DNA of 64,000 nt, taken from Thermomicrobiales bacterium. GTDB taxonomy: Bacteria; Chloroflexota; Chloroflexia; Thermomicrobiales; UBA6265. A program made the translations under genes and the position numbers. A model generated the notes under the pieces. It saw nothing but the letters and a program-made list of their open reading frames with translations, was not told where the DNA came from and did not search any database. The first letter of the stretch is position 1. Each line of letters begins with the position of its first letter. This document shows, piece by piece, positions 8,313 to 17,122 of the stretch. Location of the stretch: contig JAMLHN010000003.1 of NCBI GenBank assembly GCA_023957115.1, positions 64,927 to 128,926 on the forward strand. The letters are read 5' to 3'.

Positions 8313-9152
8313 CTACGAGACGCGGCCTCCCGCCGGTAGCACGGCGCCTTCCAATGAGAGGAGGGTTACCTTGATATCGACCCCGCCGGTGTAGTTTCCG
8401 ATCGACCGGTCGGCCGGCACGATCCGGTGACAGGGGAGGATGATCGGGATCGGATTGCGACCAAGGGCATTGCCAACCGCGCGGGATGCCCCGGGGTTGC
8501 TGATTCGGCGGGCGATTTCGGAATAGGTTGCCAAACCTCCAAACGGCACCGCGGCCGTGGCTTGCAGCACATCTCGGGCAAATGGGGTCAAACCCGAAAA
8601 ATCGATCGAGACATCGAAGGTGCTGCGGGTTCCCTGAAAATACTCGGAAAGCTGCTCGACCACGGGCCGAATCGCCTCCTGATCGGGAACGAGATCGAAT
8701 CCCCGCTCGCGCATACGATCCTGAAAATCCGCGAGCGTTTGATTGCGGCCAAAGTCGATTTCGCAGACGCCCTGATCGGTTACCGCAATCAACAACACGC
8801 CGAGCGGGCTGTCCATCGTGCCATAGTGCGCCACCTCGCGGGTACGGCCACGAAAGGGTGGCGCGGTGACCGCCTCGCACCGGTGGGATTCATATTCGTT
8901 CAGCAAATGGTCGAGTCGTCGGAATCCGGTGAGCTCATTGCGGCAGTATCCGCAGGACGCGGTATGTTCTTCGAGCCAGGCGGCATCGAATTGTCGCAAG
9001 TCGCCGCAGACATATCCGGGAATTGCCTCACAGCAGATATCGCACTCATCGGCGCCCGGTTGGCGTGCCAATGCGGCCAGGGCTGCGGGAGGCTCTGTGT
9101 GGTATGCGGTCATTGCACCGCGCTCATCTGCCGTCGGACGATCATTGCCCAT
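8313..9152 (-). CDS. Anti-sigma zinc finger fused to methylated-DNA-protein-cysteine methyltransferase
   Basis: The N-terminal 75 residues carry cysteine/histidine motifs (CDICC, then HTASCGYC, an H-x3-C-x2-C pattern) like the zinc-binding anti-sigma (ZAS) fold. From about residue 85 the protein is an O6-alkylguanine-DNA alkyltransferase: SPLGVLLIAVTDQGV, ATYSEIARRI, and the alkyl-acceptor active site PCHRIVP. Alkyltransferases repair O6-methylguanine by suicide transfer to that Cys. The start at 9152 has a good ribosome site (GGGAGAG, 8 nt). The gene directly follows an ECF sigma factor, so the zinc domain probably binds that sigma. Whether alkylation of the repair domain releases it is speculation. 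Confidence 0.88.
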   Translation of the reverse strand: MGNDRPTADERGAMTAYHTEPPAALAALARQPGADECDICCEAIPGYVCGDLRQFDAAWLEEHTASCGYCRNELTGFRRLDHLLNEYESHRCEAVTAPPFRGRTREVAHYGTMDSPLGVLLIAVTDQGVCEIDFGRNQTLADFQDRMRERGFDLVPDQEAIRPVVEQLSEYFQGTRSTFDVSIDFSGLTPFARDVLQATAAVPFGGLATYSEIARRISNPGASRAVGNALGRNPIPIILPCHRIVPADRSIGNYTGGVDIKVTLLSLEGAVLPAGGRVS

Positions 9153-9168
9153 TTCCGTTCTCTCCCGC

Positions 9169-9735
9169 TCACAGGCGGTCTCCGAAACTCGTTCTCAGCT
9201 TGCGCAACGCCTCGTAGACATTGGCGCGCGCGGCTTCTTCCGAACTATTCAAGGTGCCAGCAATACTGGCGTAGTCCAGCTCGTGATATTTGCGGAGAAT
9301 AAGCGCAACACGCTGCTTCTCTGGCAATCGCTGCACGAACTGCTCGACCTCTGCCAGCAGATCTCTCGCGTCCATCGAGGCGGGCTGATCTGGATTGGTG
9401 ACGGCCAAATGGTCGTCCAGCACCGGATCGAGCGGCCGCTCGCGTTTGTCCTTCCGCTTCTGCGAAAGAAACGTATTGGTTGCGATGCGATACAACCACG
9501 CGCGGTAGTTCGAATCCGGCCCCAACCGGTCGAACGCCCGATAGGCTTTGAGCATCGTTTCCTGATACAGGTCATCCGCGTCGGTCGAATTGCGCGTCAG
9601 CTGCATCGAATAACGAAAAATCTCGTTCTGATACCGTGCGAGAAGTTCGTCGAAGCAGAGCGGGCGTGACGTCACGTCCAGCTCCGCCGTCCTCTCGGAT
9701 GGGCGTACCGCCGCCTGTAAGGCTGTTTGACTCAT
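9169..9735 (-). CDS. ECF-type RNA polymerase sigma factor
   Basis: This sigma-70 region 2/4 protein has region 2 spanning FDELLARYQNEIFRYSMQLT and DADDLYQETMLKAYRAFDRL (the -10 recognition helix). Region 4 runs from VQRLPEKQRVALILRKYHEL to ANVYEALRKLRTSFG and includes its helix-turn-helix. About 188 residues from the ATG at 9735; an ATG at 9747 is an alternative and the upstream context does not decide. It is followed after 16 bp by the ZAS-methyltransferase fusion, the usual sigma/anti-sigma order. Confidence 0.92.
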   Translation of the reverse strand: MSQTALQAAVRPSERTAELDVTSRPLCFDELLARYQNEIFRYSMQLTRNSTDADDLYQETMLKAYRAFDRLGPDSNYRAWLYRIATNTFLSQKRKDKRERPLDPVLDDHLAVTNPDQPASMDARDLLAEVEQFVQRLPEKQRVALILRKYHELDYASIAGTLNSSEEAARANVYEALRKLRTSFGDRL

Positions 9736-9855
9736 TCCTTCGACCATCCCAATGGCGCCGTTTCCCCCGCAGCGCCAGAACATCGAACCTCTCTCACCTG
9801 GTTCAACGCACAGCGCCATCTTATGTGAGATGGCGGGTTTTCGATAGCCCCATAG

Positions 9856-9958
9856 TCTTGGTCCAGCGTCCTGGGTTCAGTGCGATGGATCTCTCGAGAG
9901 ACTCGTTGGGTCAACCAGCAAATCACTGGGCTCCGGACACAGGGGCACTGGAGCCCAC
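9856..9958. repeat. Heptad-type repeats upstream of ECF sigma gene
   Basis: Two clusters, GGTCCAGCGTCCTGGGTTCA and CTCCGGACACAGGGGCACTGG, have phrases recurring every 7 bp. They fill much of the gap between the creatininase-family and sigma factor genes. Confidence 0.6.
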
Positions 9959-9960
9959 CG

Positions 9961-10776
9961 CTATCTCGCGCTCGAATGCCGTGGATCGTTCTCCGGAGCC
10001 GGCGGCTCGATATCACTCATCCACGAGCCGTTCATCCAGCCATTGGCGGCCAGGTTACGCAGGAAGGGGCCGACCTCGGCCGCCAGCGCATCCACGATTG
10101 CTTCGCCTTCCGCGGCCGAGCCTTGTGACGGGGCGCCGCTGTAGCCGTGCGGCACGACATTGCTGAACGGACCGCGGACATTGACCGGCTCGGTGGCGTT
10201 CTGGATCGGGAGGTCGACGGCGCGATCCTGCCGTGCGAGCCCCGGGGCGGCATAGAGCGTCATCGACATCTCGGACCGTCCTCCGTGGTCTTCATCGATG
10301 TCGAACTCGGTTCCGGCGAGCAATCGTTGGGCCATTCCCTGCCATCCGCCAAAGATCGCGACCGCCATGCCATGCCGGTCATTGAGCTCACGCGCGGCGT
10401 TTTCGGCGCAGGGTGGGTTGCCGTCGTGCGCGGTCACGACCAGTAATCGCTCGAGACCGTGCTTGAGCAGCGATTCGGCAATATCGATGATGACATTGGT
10501 CAACGTTTCTGGACGGAGTGACAGACTCCAGGGCCAGTTGAGCATGTGCAGGGACATACCGTAACTGACCGGCGGGAGCACGACCGCCGTTCCGATCTCC
10601 CATGCAAACCGGTGCGCCAGCGTCTCCGCGGCAATGGTGTCGGTCGAAAATGGCAAGTGCGCGCCATGGAATTCGGTGGCGCCAACCGGCAGCACTGCGG
10701 TGTCGTACCCACCGTCCTTCAACTCGATGGCGGTGAGATCGCCCAGCGCCGGAGCTCGTTTCGGGGTCGCGGTCAT
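9961..10776 (-). CDS. Creatininase family amidohydrolase
   Basis: This metal-dependent amidohydrolase has 271 residues, about the family norm. The N-terminal PVGATEFHGAHLPFSTDT carries the Glu/His/Asp metal ligands of the creatininase fold. VVTAHDGNPPC stands where most members have NGHGGN, so Asp replaces the first Gly of that motif. Family reactions include creatinine ring opening and hydrolysis of formamidopyrimidines; the substrate here is unknown. The start ATG overlaps the epimerase stop (ATGA), so the two genes are coupled and may act on the same small molecule. Confidence 0.85.
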   Translation of the reverse strand: MTATPKRAPALGDLTAIELKDGGYDTAVLPVGATEFHGAHLPFSTDTIAAETLAHRFAWEIGTAVVLPPVSYGMSLHMLNWPWSLSLRPETLTNVIIDIAESLLKHGLERLLVVTAHDGNPPCAENAARELNDRHGMAVAIFGGWQGMAQRLLAGTEFDIDEDHGGRSEMSMTLYAAPGLARQDRAVDLPIQNATEPVNVRGPFSNVVPHGYSGAPSQGSAAEGEAIVDALAAEVGPFLRNLAANGWMNGSWMSDIEPPAPENDPRHSSAR

Positions 10777-11753
10777 TGCGGTCCGTTCTCCTGAATCCAG
10801 GTCAGATACTGCTTCATTCCCTGGTCGAAGGGAGTCGATGGCGCCCAGCCGAAATCACGGTGCATGCGAGCGTTGCTCGGCACCGGTCCCGGAGCGTCGC
10901 CGGACACGAGGTAGTTCGCCTCGTCTTCGGGCACCACCCGGTACTCGAAATTGGGCAGATGCTTCTGAAACTGTTCCAGTAGATCGCCAATCGAATAGAG
11001 GCGTCCGCAGGTCACTGAGTAGACGTCTTCGGGCAGGTTCGGGGTCGCCCAGGCGCGTTCCATCGCTTCGGCGATATCCTCGACCCAGGTCCAATCGAGA
11101 TAGGGTCCTTCGAGCGAGTTGACCAAAACCGGCTTGCCCTCGAAAGAGAGACGCAGCATCTCGCGCGGTTCGGTTCCCCCCTTGTACCCCGGGGTATCGC
11201 GTTCCATTGGACCGTAGACATTGGCCGGCCGCATGGAGACGATATCGAGTCCGTACAGCTCGGCATATCGTTGGCAGATCCGCTCGCTGGTGTGCTTGGT
11301 AATGCCGTAGAGCCCGTGTGCGGTCGATGGCGTGTCTTCGTCGGTTTCGGTCAGCTCCGGATGATCGCCGGTCGTGGCACAGGACGAGACGTAGACGAAC
11401 CGCTCGAATCCATCTAGCTGGCGGGCGACATCGAGCGCGTTCATGGTGCCGAGCAGATTGACCTCGACGATCCGCTTTGGTTCGGCCATTTCACGGTGGC
11501 GACGCGGGGTGATTGCAGCGGTATGGACAATCCGCGTGACATCGTGCTCACGCGCGGTCGCGAGCAGGGCGTCGGCGTCGGTCACGTCTCCGTGCACGAA
11601 GATCACATTCCCGATCGCCGGACCGAGCATATCCCGGAGCAGGTCGTCGACCTCCATGAGATCGTACGAGACTACGCGTTCGCCACGCCGCGCCAGTCGC
11701 CGCACGATGTGGCTGGGAACCCAACCATTGCCGCCTGTGACCAATGTCGCCAA
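10773..11753 (-). CDS. NAD-dependent epimerase/dehydratase (extended SDR)
   Basis: The 326-residue protein has the Rossmann start VTGGNGWVPSHIVRRL, the VNLLGTMNALDVAR segment, the serine in VYVSSCATTG and the catalytic YGITK (Tyr/Lys). MRPANVYGP and the C-terminal DFGWAPSTPFDQG are typical of sugar-nucleotide epimerases and related reductases. It is first in its pair with the creatininase-like gene, from which it cannot be separated transcriptionally. The precise substrate is not readable. Confidence 0.88.
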   Translation of the reverse strand: MATLVTGGNGWVPSHIVRRLARRGERVVSYDLMEVDDLLRDMLGPAIGNVIFVHGDVTDADALLATAREHDVTRIVHTAAITPRRHREMAEPKRIVEVNLLGTMNALDVARQLDGFERFVYVSSCATTGDHPELTETDEDTPSTAHGLYGITKHTSERICQRYAELYGLDIVSMRPANVYGPMERDTPGYKGGTEPREMLRLSFEGKPVLVNSLEGPYLDWTWVEDIAEAMERAWATPNLPEDVYSVTCGRLYSIGDLLEQFQKHLPNFEYRVVPEDEANYLVSGDAPGPVPSNARMHRDFGWAPSTPFDQGMKQYLTWIQENGPQ

Positions 11754-11845
11754 ATTCTTCGCTCCTGTCGGTCAGCGTTCAGTCATCCGACGCATACTAC
11801 ACAACACCTTTCGATCCGGGGAAGGACTTCGGCCACGGAACGGAA

Positions 11846-11907
11846 GAGATCCTTCACGTCGTTCAGGATGACAGGTCGTTTGTCATTCTGAGCGCAGCGA
11901 AGAATCT
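11846..11907. repeat. Inverted dispersed repeat (GATGACA / TCATTCTGAGCG type)
   Basis: The left half ends ..TTCAGGATGACA and the right half begins TGTCATTCTGAGCGCAGC, and both end in a GAGATYCTTC / GAAGAATCTC arm. The halves are imperfect inverted copies separated by 7 bp and would fold into a long hairpin. A second inverted pair with the same consensus is at 37687-37812. Confidence 0.7.
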
Positions 11908-11954
11908 CTCGCGCCGGATTCGGATGCAGCCGACTGAAATAGGTAGAGGGCACC

Positions 11955-13391
11955 TTGGTACAGAAACGACTTTGGGGTGGGCGGTTTTCGACCGCGCCCG
12001 ATGAAATTGCCGCGCAGTTCACCGCGTCGATTCTCTTCGACAATCGGATGGTGCGCGAGGATATTCGCGGGTCGGTGGCGCATGTGCGTATGCTCGGCCG
12101 GCAGGGAATCATCACTGCCGGCGAAGCTGCCGAGATCGAGCGCGGGCTCTGGCTCATCTGGGACGAGGTGGACGCCGGTACGTTCGATTTCTCGGTACAG
12201 GACGAGGATATCCATACCGCCGTCGAAAACCGGTTGCGTGCATTGATCGGGCCCTTGCAGGGCAAGCTCCACACCGGTCGTAGCCGCAACGATCAGGTCA
12301 TTACCGATACCCGTCTCTGGACCAAAGGGGCCTTGTTGGAGCTTGCAACGGGTGTGGTCGAGCTGATCGATGCGCTGGCGGAGGTGGCCGCACAGCATGT
12401 AGAAACCGTCATGCCCGGGTATACCCACACCCAGCGCGCCCAGCCGGTTGTCCTGGCCCATCATCTCCACGCCTATATGACCATGCTGCAACGCGATCTG
12501 CAGCGGCTGCGCCAGGCGTACGAGCGCGCGGACGTTTCCGCGCTCGGATCGGCTGCCATGGCCGGAGCCACCTACCCGCTCGACCGCGAGTTCGTGGCGG
12601 CAGATCTCGGCATGGGCGGCATTTCGGTCAATAGCATGGACGCCATCGCCGACCGTGATTTCGTGCTCGACGCCCTCTACGCCATGTCGCTGGTGCAACT
12701 TCATCTCTCGCGCTTGAGCGAAGAGCTGATCTACTGGTCGAGTGGGGAATTCCGGTTCGTCACCATCTCCGATGCCTATTCGACCGGCAGCTCGATCATG
12801 CCGCAAAAGAAGAACGCCGACGTGGCCGAGCTGACCCGTGGACGATCCGGCCGGGTCTTCGGCAACCTGATGGGCACGCTGGCGATGATGAAGGGGCTTC
12901 CGCTTACCTACAACAGCGATATGCAGGAGGACAAGGAAGCCCTCTTCGAAACGTTCGATACCGTGGCCAAGGCGCTTGCCGTCTATCCGGGTATGATCCG
13001 CACCCTGACGGTGAACACGGACCGGATGGCCGCCGCCGCGATTGCTGACTTCATCCTGGCGACCGATGCCGCCGATTTGCTCGCCAAGAACGGCATCCCC
13101 TTCCGGGAAGCGCATGAGGTGATCGGCAGCCTGGTCGGGAAATGCACCGCCGAAGGCAAGACGTTCGCCGATCTGACCGACGCCGAATGGGCCGAGGTCC
13201 ATCCGGTGTTCGCCACCCAGAAACCGCCGCTAACCGCGGAAGCGAGCGTGGCATTGCGCGATCTGCCGGGTGGAACCGCCCCACGCCAGGTTGCGCTGGC
13301 GCTCGAGCTGGCATCGGCCGCAACCGAGGACGCCCGCGCCTGGATCGATCGGGAGCGCGCCGTGCGGGAGACCGTGCTGAGCAAACCATGA
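11955..13391 (+). CDS. argH: Argininosuccinate lyase
   Basis: ArgH cleaves argininosuccinate to arginine and fumarate, the last step of arginine synthesis. The 478 residues include KRLWGGRF at the start, HTGRSRNDQV, MPGYTHTQRAQPV and the superfamily signature GSSIMPQKKN. The start is TTG with GGTAGAGGG upstream. The final TGA overlaps the ATG of a GNAT gene. No other arg genes lie nearby in the window. Confidence 0.97.
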   Translation: MVQKRLWGGRFSTAPDEIAAQFTASILFDNRMVREDIRGSVAHVRMLGRQGIITAGEAAEIERGLWLIWDEVDAGTFDFSVQDEDIHTAVENRLRALIGPLQGKLHTGRSRNDQVITDTRLWTKGALLELATGVVELIDALAEVAAQHVETVMPGYTHTQRAQPVVLAHHLHAYMTMLQRDLQRLRQAYERADVSALGSAAMAGATYPLDREFVAADLGMGGISVNSMDAIADRDFVLDALYAMSLVQLHLSRLSEELIYWSSGEFRFVTISDAYSTGSSIMPQKKNADVAELTRGRSGRVFGNLMGTLAMMKGLPLTYNSDMQEDKEALFETFDTVAKALAVYPGMIRTLTVNTDRMAAAAIADFILATDAADLLAKNGIPFREAHEVIGSLVGKCTAEGKTFADLTDAEWAEVHPVFATQKPPLTAEASVALRDLPGGTAPRQVALALELASAATEDARAWIDRERAVRETVLSKP

Positions 13392-13867
13392 CCATCTTCT
13401 CCTCCCGCCCGTCGAAACCGCTGACGTTCCAGATTCGGGTGGCGGAAACAGAGGACGATTTTCAGGCGGTCTTCGCGCTTCGGGCGCGCGTCTTCCGGGA
13501 CGAGCAACGTCTGGCGGATTTACCGATGACCGATGGCGATGAACGGCGCAGCTGCACGTTGATGGCGGAGCTGGAAGGGATGCTGATCGGCACCGGACGG
13601 CTCACGCCGCCACAGGCGCAACGAACGGCCTATCTCTCCTGGATCGCAACCGATCGCGCATATCGAAAGCATGGGGTCGGCTCGGCGATCGTCGAGGAAT
13701 TGGTCGCCAGGGCCGATGCGGCCAACTACCCGATGACCCTGCTCAGCGCGCAAACGCACGCCATTCGCTTCTACCGCCAGTTCGACTACCGACCCATTGG
13801 CACCGTCTTCTCCGTCCGGGGAATCCCCCATCAATCGATGTCGCGCGTGCGGCCGTCCGGATCGTGA
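13388..13867 (+). CDS. GNAT family N-acetyltransferase coupled to argH
   Basis: About 159 residues with an acetyl-CoA binding segment: LSWIATDRAYRKHGVGSAIV resembles motif A (R-x-x-G-x-G/A, here RKHGVGS). It is followed by LLSAQTHAIRFYRQFDYRP, the motif B region. The N-terminal VFALRARVFRDEQRL is of the ElaA/AAC class seen in many GNATs. The ATG lies inside the argH stop, so translation is coupled. In other bacteria ArgH can be fused or linked to a short GNAT acting as N-acetylglutamate synthase; that role here is plausible but unproven. Confidence 0.85.
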   Translation: MTIFSSRPSKPLTFQIRVAETEDDFQAVFALRARVFRDEQRLADLPMTDGDERRSCTLMAELEGMLIGTGRLTPPQAQRTAYLSWIATDRAYRKHGVGSAIVEELVARADAANYPMTLLSAQTHAIRFYRQFDYRPIGTVFSVRGIPHQSMSRVRPSGS

Positions 13868-13872
13868 ACTAC

Positions 13873-13981
13873 GGGGCCTGAGTCTTGGGCCCTGAGTTCT
13901 TGAGCAGTACGATCTCCTGTAGCCGGTAACTCCAAAGCCGACCGCCACAGACGCCCCAACTCCTAAATCCCAACTCCTTTC
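13873..13981. repeat. Heptad-type repeats after GNAT gene
   Basis: GGGGCCTGAGTCTTGGGCCC with CTGAGTTCTTGAG (7-bp period), then CCCCAACTCCTAAATCCCAA with CTCC. The second part is the reverse-strand form of the GGAGTTN unit. Confidence 0.6.
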
Positions 13982-14004
13982 AGAACCCACTTCGCGTCCA
14001 ACTC

Positions 14005-14031
14005 AATATCCGAGTGAATTAGTCGGATATT
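14005..14031. promoter_or_regulatory. Inverted repeat upstream of iron-uptake operon
   Basis: AATATCCGA and TCGGATATT form a perfect 9-bp inverted repeat with a 9-bp spacer, about 90 bp before the substrate-binding protein start. The site is AT-rich for this genome and well placed for a metal-responsive repressor. It does not clearly match a Fur or DtxR box, so the regulator is not named. Confidence 0.45.
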
Positions 14032-14117
14032 TGTGGTACCGTTTGGCGCGTAACGCTGAACCGAACGTTCGACGGCGATGTTGTGACTCGACAATCAGGA
14101 AAGGAAAACGGCTCTTC

Positions 14118-15083
14118 ATGAAGGAGAGACTGCCAGTGCATCGCGCACTTTTCGCGGTCGTAGCCACGTTCGCGCTCCTCATCGGCACTCTGGGCGCCAC
14201 CGTGTCTGCTCAGGGCACTCCCGAAGCGGAAAGCGGTGGCGGAGAAATCGTCGTTCAGCATGCCCAGGGCGAAACCACGGTTCCGCTGAATCCGGAGGTC
14301 GTGTTGACCTTCGATCTCGCCAGCGCCGACACGCTCGACAAGCTGGGCGTCGCGATTGCCGGGCTGCCCAAGTCCAATCTGGGCGGCGACTTCGCACGTT
14401 TCGACACCGATGACATCTTGGACATCGGCACGCTCTTCGAGCCTGACTACGAGGCCGTGGCGGCCGCAAATCCGGATCTGATCATCGTTGCAAACCGATC
14501 GGCCGAGACGCTTCCCGAGCTCAGCAAGATCGCACCGACGATCGACATGACCACATCGGGTACCGATTTCATCGGGGACCTGCACACGCAGACGACGACG
14601 CTCGCCGCGATCTTCGAAAAAGAGGCCGAGGCGGCTGAGCTGTTGGCCGGCATCGACGCGCAGATCGAAGAGCTCAAGACCAAGACGGCGGATGCCGGCA
14701 CCGGGCTGGTGGTGCTGACGTCCGGCGGCGAAGTGACCGCGCTCGCTCCGGGCGGAATTCGCGGCGGATTCATCTATGACACGCTCGGGTTCCAGGTCCC
14801 GGTGGACGATCTCGAACAGGCCACGCACGGTGAGCCGATCTCGTTCGAGTTCCTGCTCGAGCACAATCCGGACTGGCTCTTCGTCTTCGATCGCGATTCG
14901 GTGACCGGCGGGGACGGCGTCGCCGCGCAGGAGCTGCTCGACAACGCCATCGTCCATGAGACGACTGCCTGGCAGAACGATCAGATCGTTTACCTCGATC
15001 CCTACAACTGGTACATCGTGATGAACGGTTTGGGGACGGTGCAATCGATGATCGACGAGCTCGACGCGGCGTTCGCCGAGTAA
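14118..15083 (+). CDS. Iron/siderophore ABC transporter substrate-binding protein
   Basis: The 321-residue exported protein of the FecB/TroA-like class opens with a signal peptide (hydrophobic residues about 9-30, ending TVSAQG). After it come VVLTFDLASADTLDKLGV, AAANPDLIIVANRS and the C-terminal NGLGTVQSMIDELDAAF, in the order of FecB-type binders. I chose the ATG at 14118 because it directly precedes the basic n-region and has AGGAAAGGA upstream. The permease genes follow at 28 bp. Ligand is probably a ferric-siderophore; residues do not define which one. Confidence 0.88.
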   Translation: MKERLPVHRALFAVVATFALLIGTLGATVSAQGTPEAESGGGEIVVQHAQGETTVPLNPEVVLTFDLASADTLDKLGVAIAGLPKSNLGGDFARFDTDDILDIGTLFEPDYEAVAAANPDLIIVANRSAETLPELSKIAPTIDMTTSGTDFIGDLHTQTTTLAAIFEKEAEAAELLAGIDAQIEELKTKTADAGTGLVVLTSGGEVTALAPGGIRGGFIYDTLGFQVPVDDLEQATHGEPISFEFLLEHNPDWLFVFDRDSVTGGDGVAAQELLDNAIVHETTAWQNDQIVYLDPYNWYIVMNGLGTVQSMIDELDAAFAE

Positions 15084-15111
15084 TTCACTTGCCTCACCGG
15101 CGGCGACGCAC

Positions 15112-16128
15112 ATGTCTCCGCCGGTGTCTGCGTCCCGGACTATGCCAATCCGTCTCTCCAGATCGATCGGACTCTTGCCGGTAGCGGTGCTGATCGTGGC
15201 GGTTCTTGCCGTCATCAGCATCGCGATCGGGGTCTACAGCCTCGATTGGCGCTCTGTCCTGTCAGGGGATGGGGTCGACCATTCGACCATGGTGCTCATC
15301 GAGAGCCGGGTGCCGCGCACCATCGCCGTCATCCTCGCCGGGGCAACGCTGGCGATTGCCGGGTTGATCATGCAGCTCCTGGTGCGGAACCGGTTCGTGG
15401 AGCCCTCGCTGGCCGGCACAACCGAATCGGCCACCCTCGGACTGCTGGCGGTTGCGATCTTCGCCCCGGGTATCCCCATCTTCGCCAAGATGCTGGTCGC
15501 CTCCTGTTTTGCGTTGATGGGCACATTCGTCTTCCTCGCGATTCTGCGGCAGATTCCGCTTCGCTCGCCGCTGATGGTGCCGTTGATCGGTATTATGCTG
15601 GGCGGCATCATCTCGTCGGTGACCACGTTTTTCGCGTATCGGTACGATCTGCTGCAATCGCTCTCGGCATGGACGACCGGCGATTTCTCCAGCATGCTGC
15701 GTGGCCGGTACGAGCTTCTCTGGCTTGCCGGGGGATTGGCCCTTCTTGCCTATATCGCCTCCGATCGTTTTACCGTCGCTGGTATGGGTGAGGAATTCAC
15801 CACAAATCTGGGCCTGAACTACCGGCTGGTCATGATCTCGGGTATGGCCATCGTCGCGATGGTGACCGCGGTCGATGTGGTCACGGTCGGGGCCATCCCC
15901 TTTCTCGGGCTGGTCGTGCCAAATCTGGTCCGGCTCGTCATGGGCGACAACGCGCGGATGTCGATTCCATGGATCGCGGTCAGCGGCGCGGGGTTCGTGC
16001 TCCTTTGCGATATCGTCGGCCGGACGATCCGCTATCCCTTCGAGATACCGATCAGCGTGATGGTTGGCGTCATCGGGAGCGCAATCTTCCTGGTGCTTCT
16101 GCTCTGGAGGGCGCCCCGTGTCGGTTAG
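15112..16128 (+). CDS. FecCD-type iron ABC transporter permease 1
   Basis: Integral membrane subunit of about 338 residues with eight or more hydrophobic segments. Family motifs are SRVPRTIAVILAGATLAIAG near the N-terminus, GTTESATLGLL (ligand-path helix) and VTVGAIPFLGLVVPNLVRL (ATPase-coupling loop). A start at ATG 15142 is also possible. Gene order binding protein, permease, permease, ATPase indicates a heterodimeric permease importer. Confidence 0.92.
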   Translation: MSPPVSASRTMPIRLSRSIGLLPVAVLIVAVLAVISIAIGVYSLDWRSVLSGDGVDHSTMVLIESRVPRTIAVILAGATLAIAGLIMQLLVRNRFVEPSLAGTTESATLGLLAVAIFAPGIPIFAKMLVASCFALMGTFVFLAILRQIPLRSPLMVPLIGIMLGGIISSVTTFFAYRYDLLQSLSAWTTGDFSSMLRGRYELLWLAGGLALLAYIASDRFTVAGMGEEFTTNLGLNYRLVMISGMAIVAMVTAVDVVTVGAIPFLGLVVPNLVRLVMGDNARMSIPWIAVSGAGFVLLCDIVGRTIRYPFEIPISVMVGVIGSAIFLVLLLWRAPRVG

Positions 16129-17122
16129 CACCACCGCAATTGCCCAGGGGGTTCGTACCCATTGGCGTACCGACCGTACCCCGTTGCTTCGCCTCGGGCT
16201 GCTGCTGCTTGCCACGATTGCGACCATTGTGTTCTTCATGACGATCAACACGCGGGGGAATTGGGATTTCGTCCTTCCCTTCCGCGCGCGCAAGGTCGTC
16301 GCCATGGCGATCGTGGGCATCGCCATCTCGGTCTCGACGGTCGCATTCCAGACGATTACCGAAAATCGCATTCTGACCCCGGCCATCATGGGGTTCGATG
16401 CGCTCTACATGCTGATCCAGACGATGGTCGTCTTCTTCTTTGGAGGCCATACCCTGTTGACGCTCGATCCCAAGATGCAGTTCGGGGTCGAGGTTGCCAT
16501 CATGACCGTCTTTTCGACTGCGCTCTTCTGGGTGCTCTTTCTCCGGTCGCGCTATAGCCTCTACCTGCTCGTCATGATCGGCATCATCTTCGGCGCGCTC
16601 TTTCGAAGTCTGACCAACTTTGCCCAGCGGATGATCGAACCGAGCGATTTCGCCGTCCTTCAGGATGTTGGATTCGCCAGTTTCAACGCAATCGACGAAT
16701 CGCTGCTGGGGGTTGCCACCGTGCTGGTGCTCGCCTCGTCGCTCGTGCTCTGGCGGGCGCTTCCGGAGCTCGACTTGCTGGCGCTCGGTCGAGAACGGGC
16801 GATCAGCCTCGGAATCGACTATCAGAAATCAGTGGCTATCGTGCTCATGGCGACTATCGTGCTGACGTCCGTATCGACCGCGCTCGTTGGACCGGTCGCG
16901 TTCTTCGGGTTGCTGGTTGCCAATCTCGCCTATCTGGTGGTCGGGTCTCCCTGGCACCGGTACACCCTGCCGGCGGCGGCATTGCTCGGCGTGATGGCGC
17001 TCATCGGCGGCCAGACCGTATTGGAACATGTCTTTGGGATGAACAGCACCCTGTCCGTCATCATCGAGTTCGTTGGCGGTATCGCCTTCATTGTCCTGGT
17101 CCTGCGGAGACGTCCCACATGA
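16118..17122 (+). CDS. FecCD-type iron ABC transporter permease 2
   Basis: Second permease subunit, about 334 residues. The start is GTG at 16118, inside the end of permease 1, with GGAGGG placed correctly before it; an upstream ATG would give a non-family N-terminus. Motifs are FRARKVVAMAIVGIAISVST, RILTPAIMGFDALYML and VGPVAFFGLLVANLAYLV. The ATPase start overlaps its stop (ATGA). Confidence 0.92.
   Translation: MSVSTTAIAQGVRTHWRTDRTPLLRLGLLLLATIATIVFFMTINTRGNWDFVLPFRARKVVAMAIVGIAISVSTVAFQTITENRILTPAIMGFDALYMLIQTMVVFFFGGHTLLTLDPKMQFGVEVAIMTVFSTALFWVLFLRSRYSLYLLVMIGIIFGALFRSLTNFAQRMIEPSDFAVLQDVGFASFNAIDESLLGVATVLVLASSLVLWRALPELDLLALGRERAISLGIDYQKSVAIVLMATIVLTSVSTALVGPVAFFGLLVANLAYLVVGSPWHRYTLPAAALLGVMALIGGQTVLEHVFGMNSTLSVIIEFVGGIAFIVLVLRRRPT

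Noticed and set aside
11883..13202. Minus-strand frame over argH
   Set aside because: No family motifs; argH has all its signatures on the plus strand.
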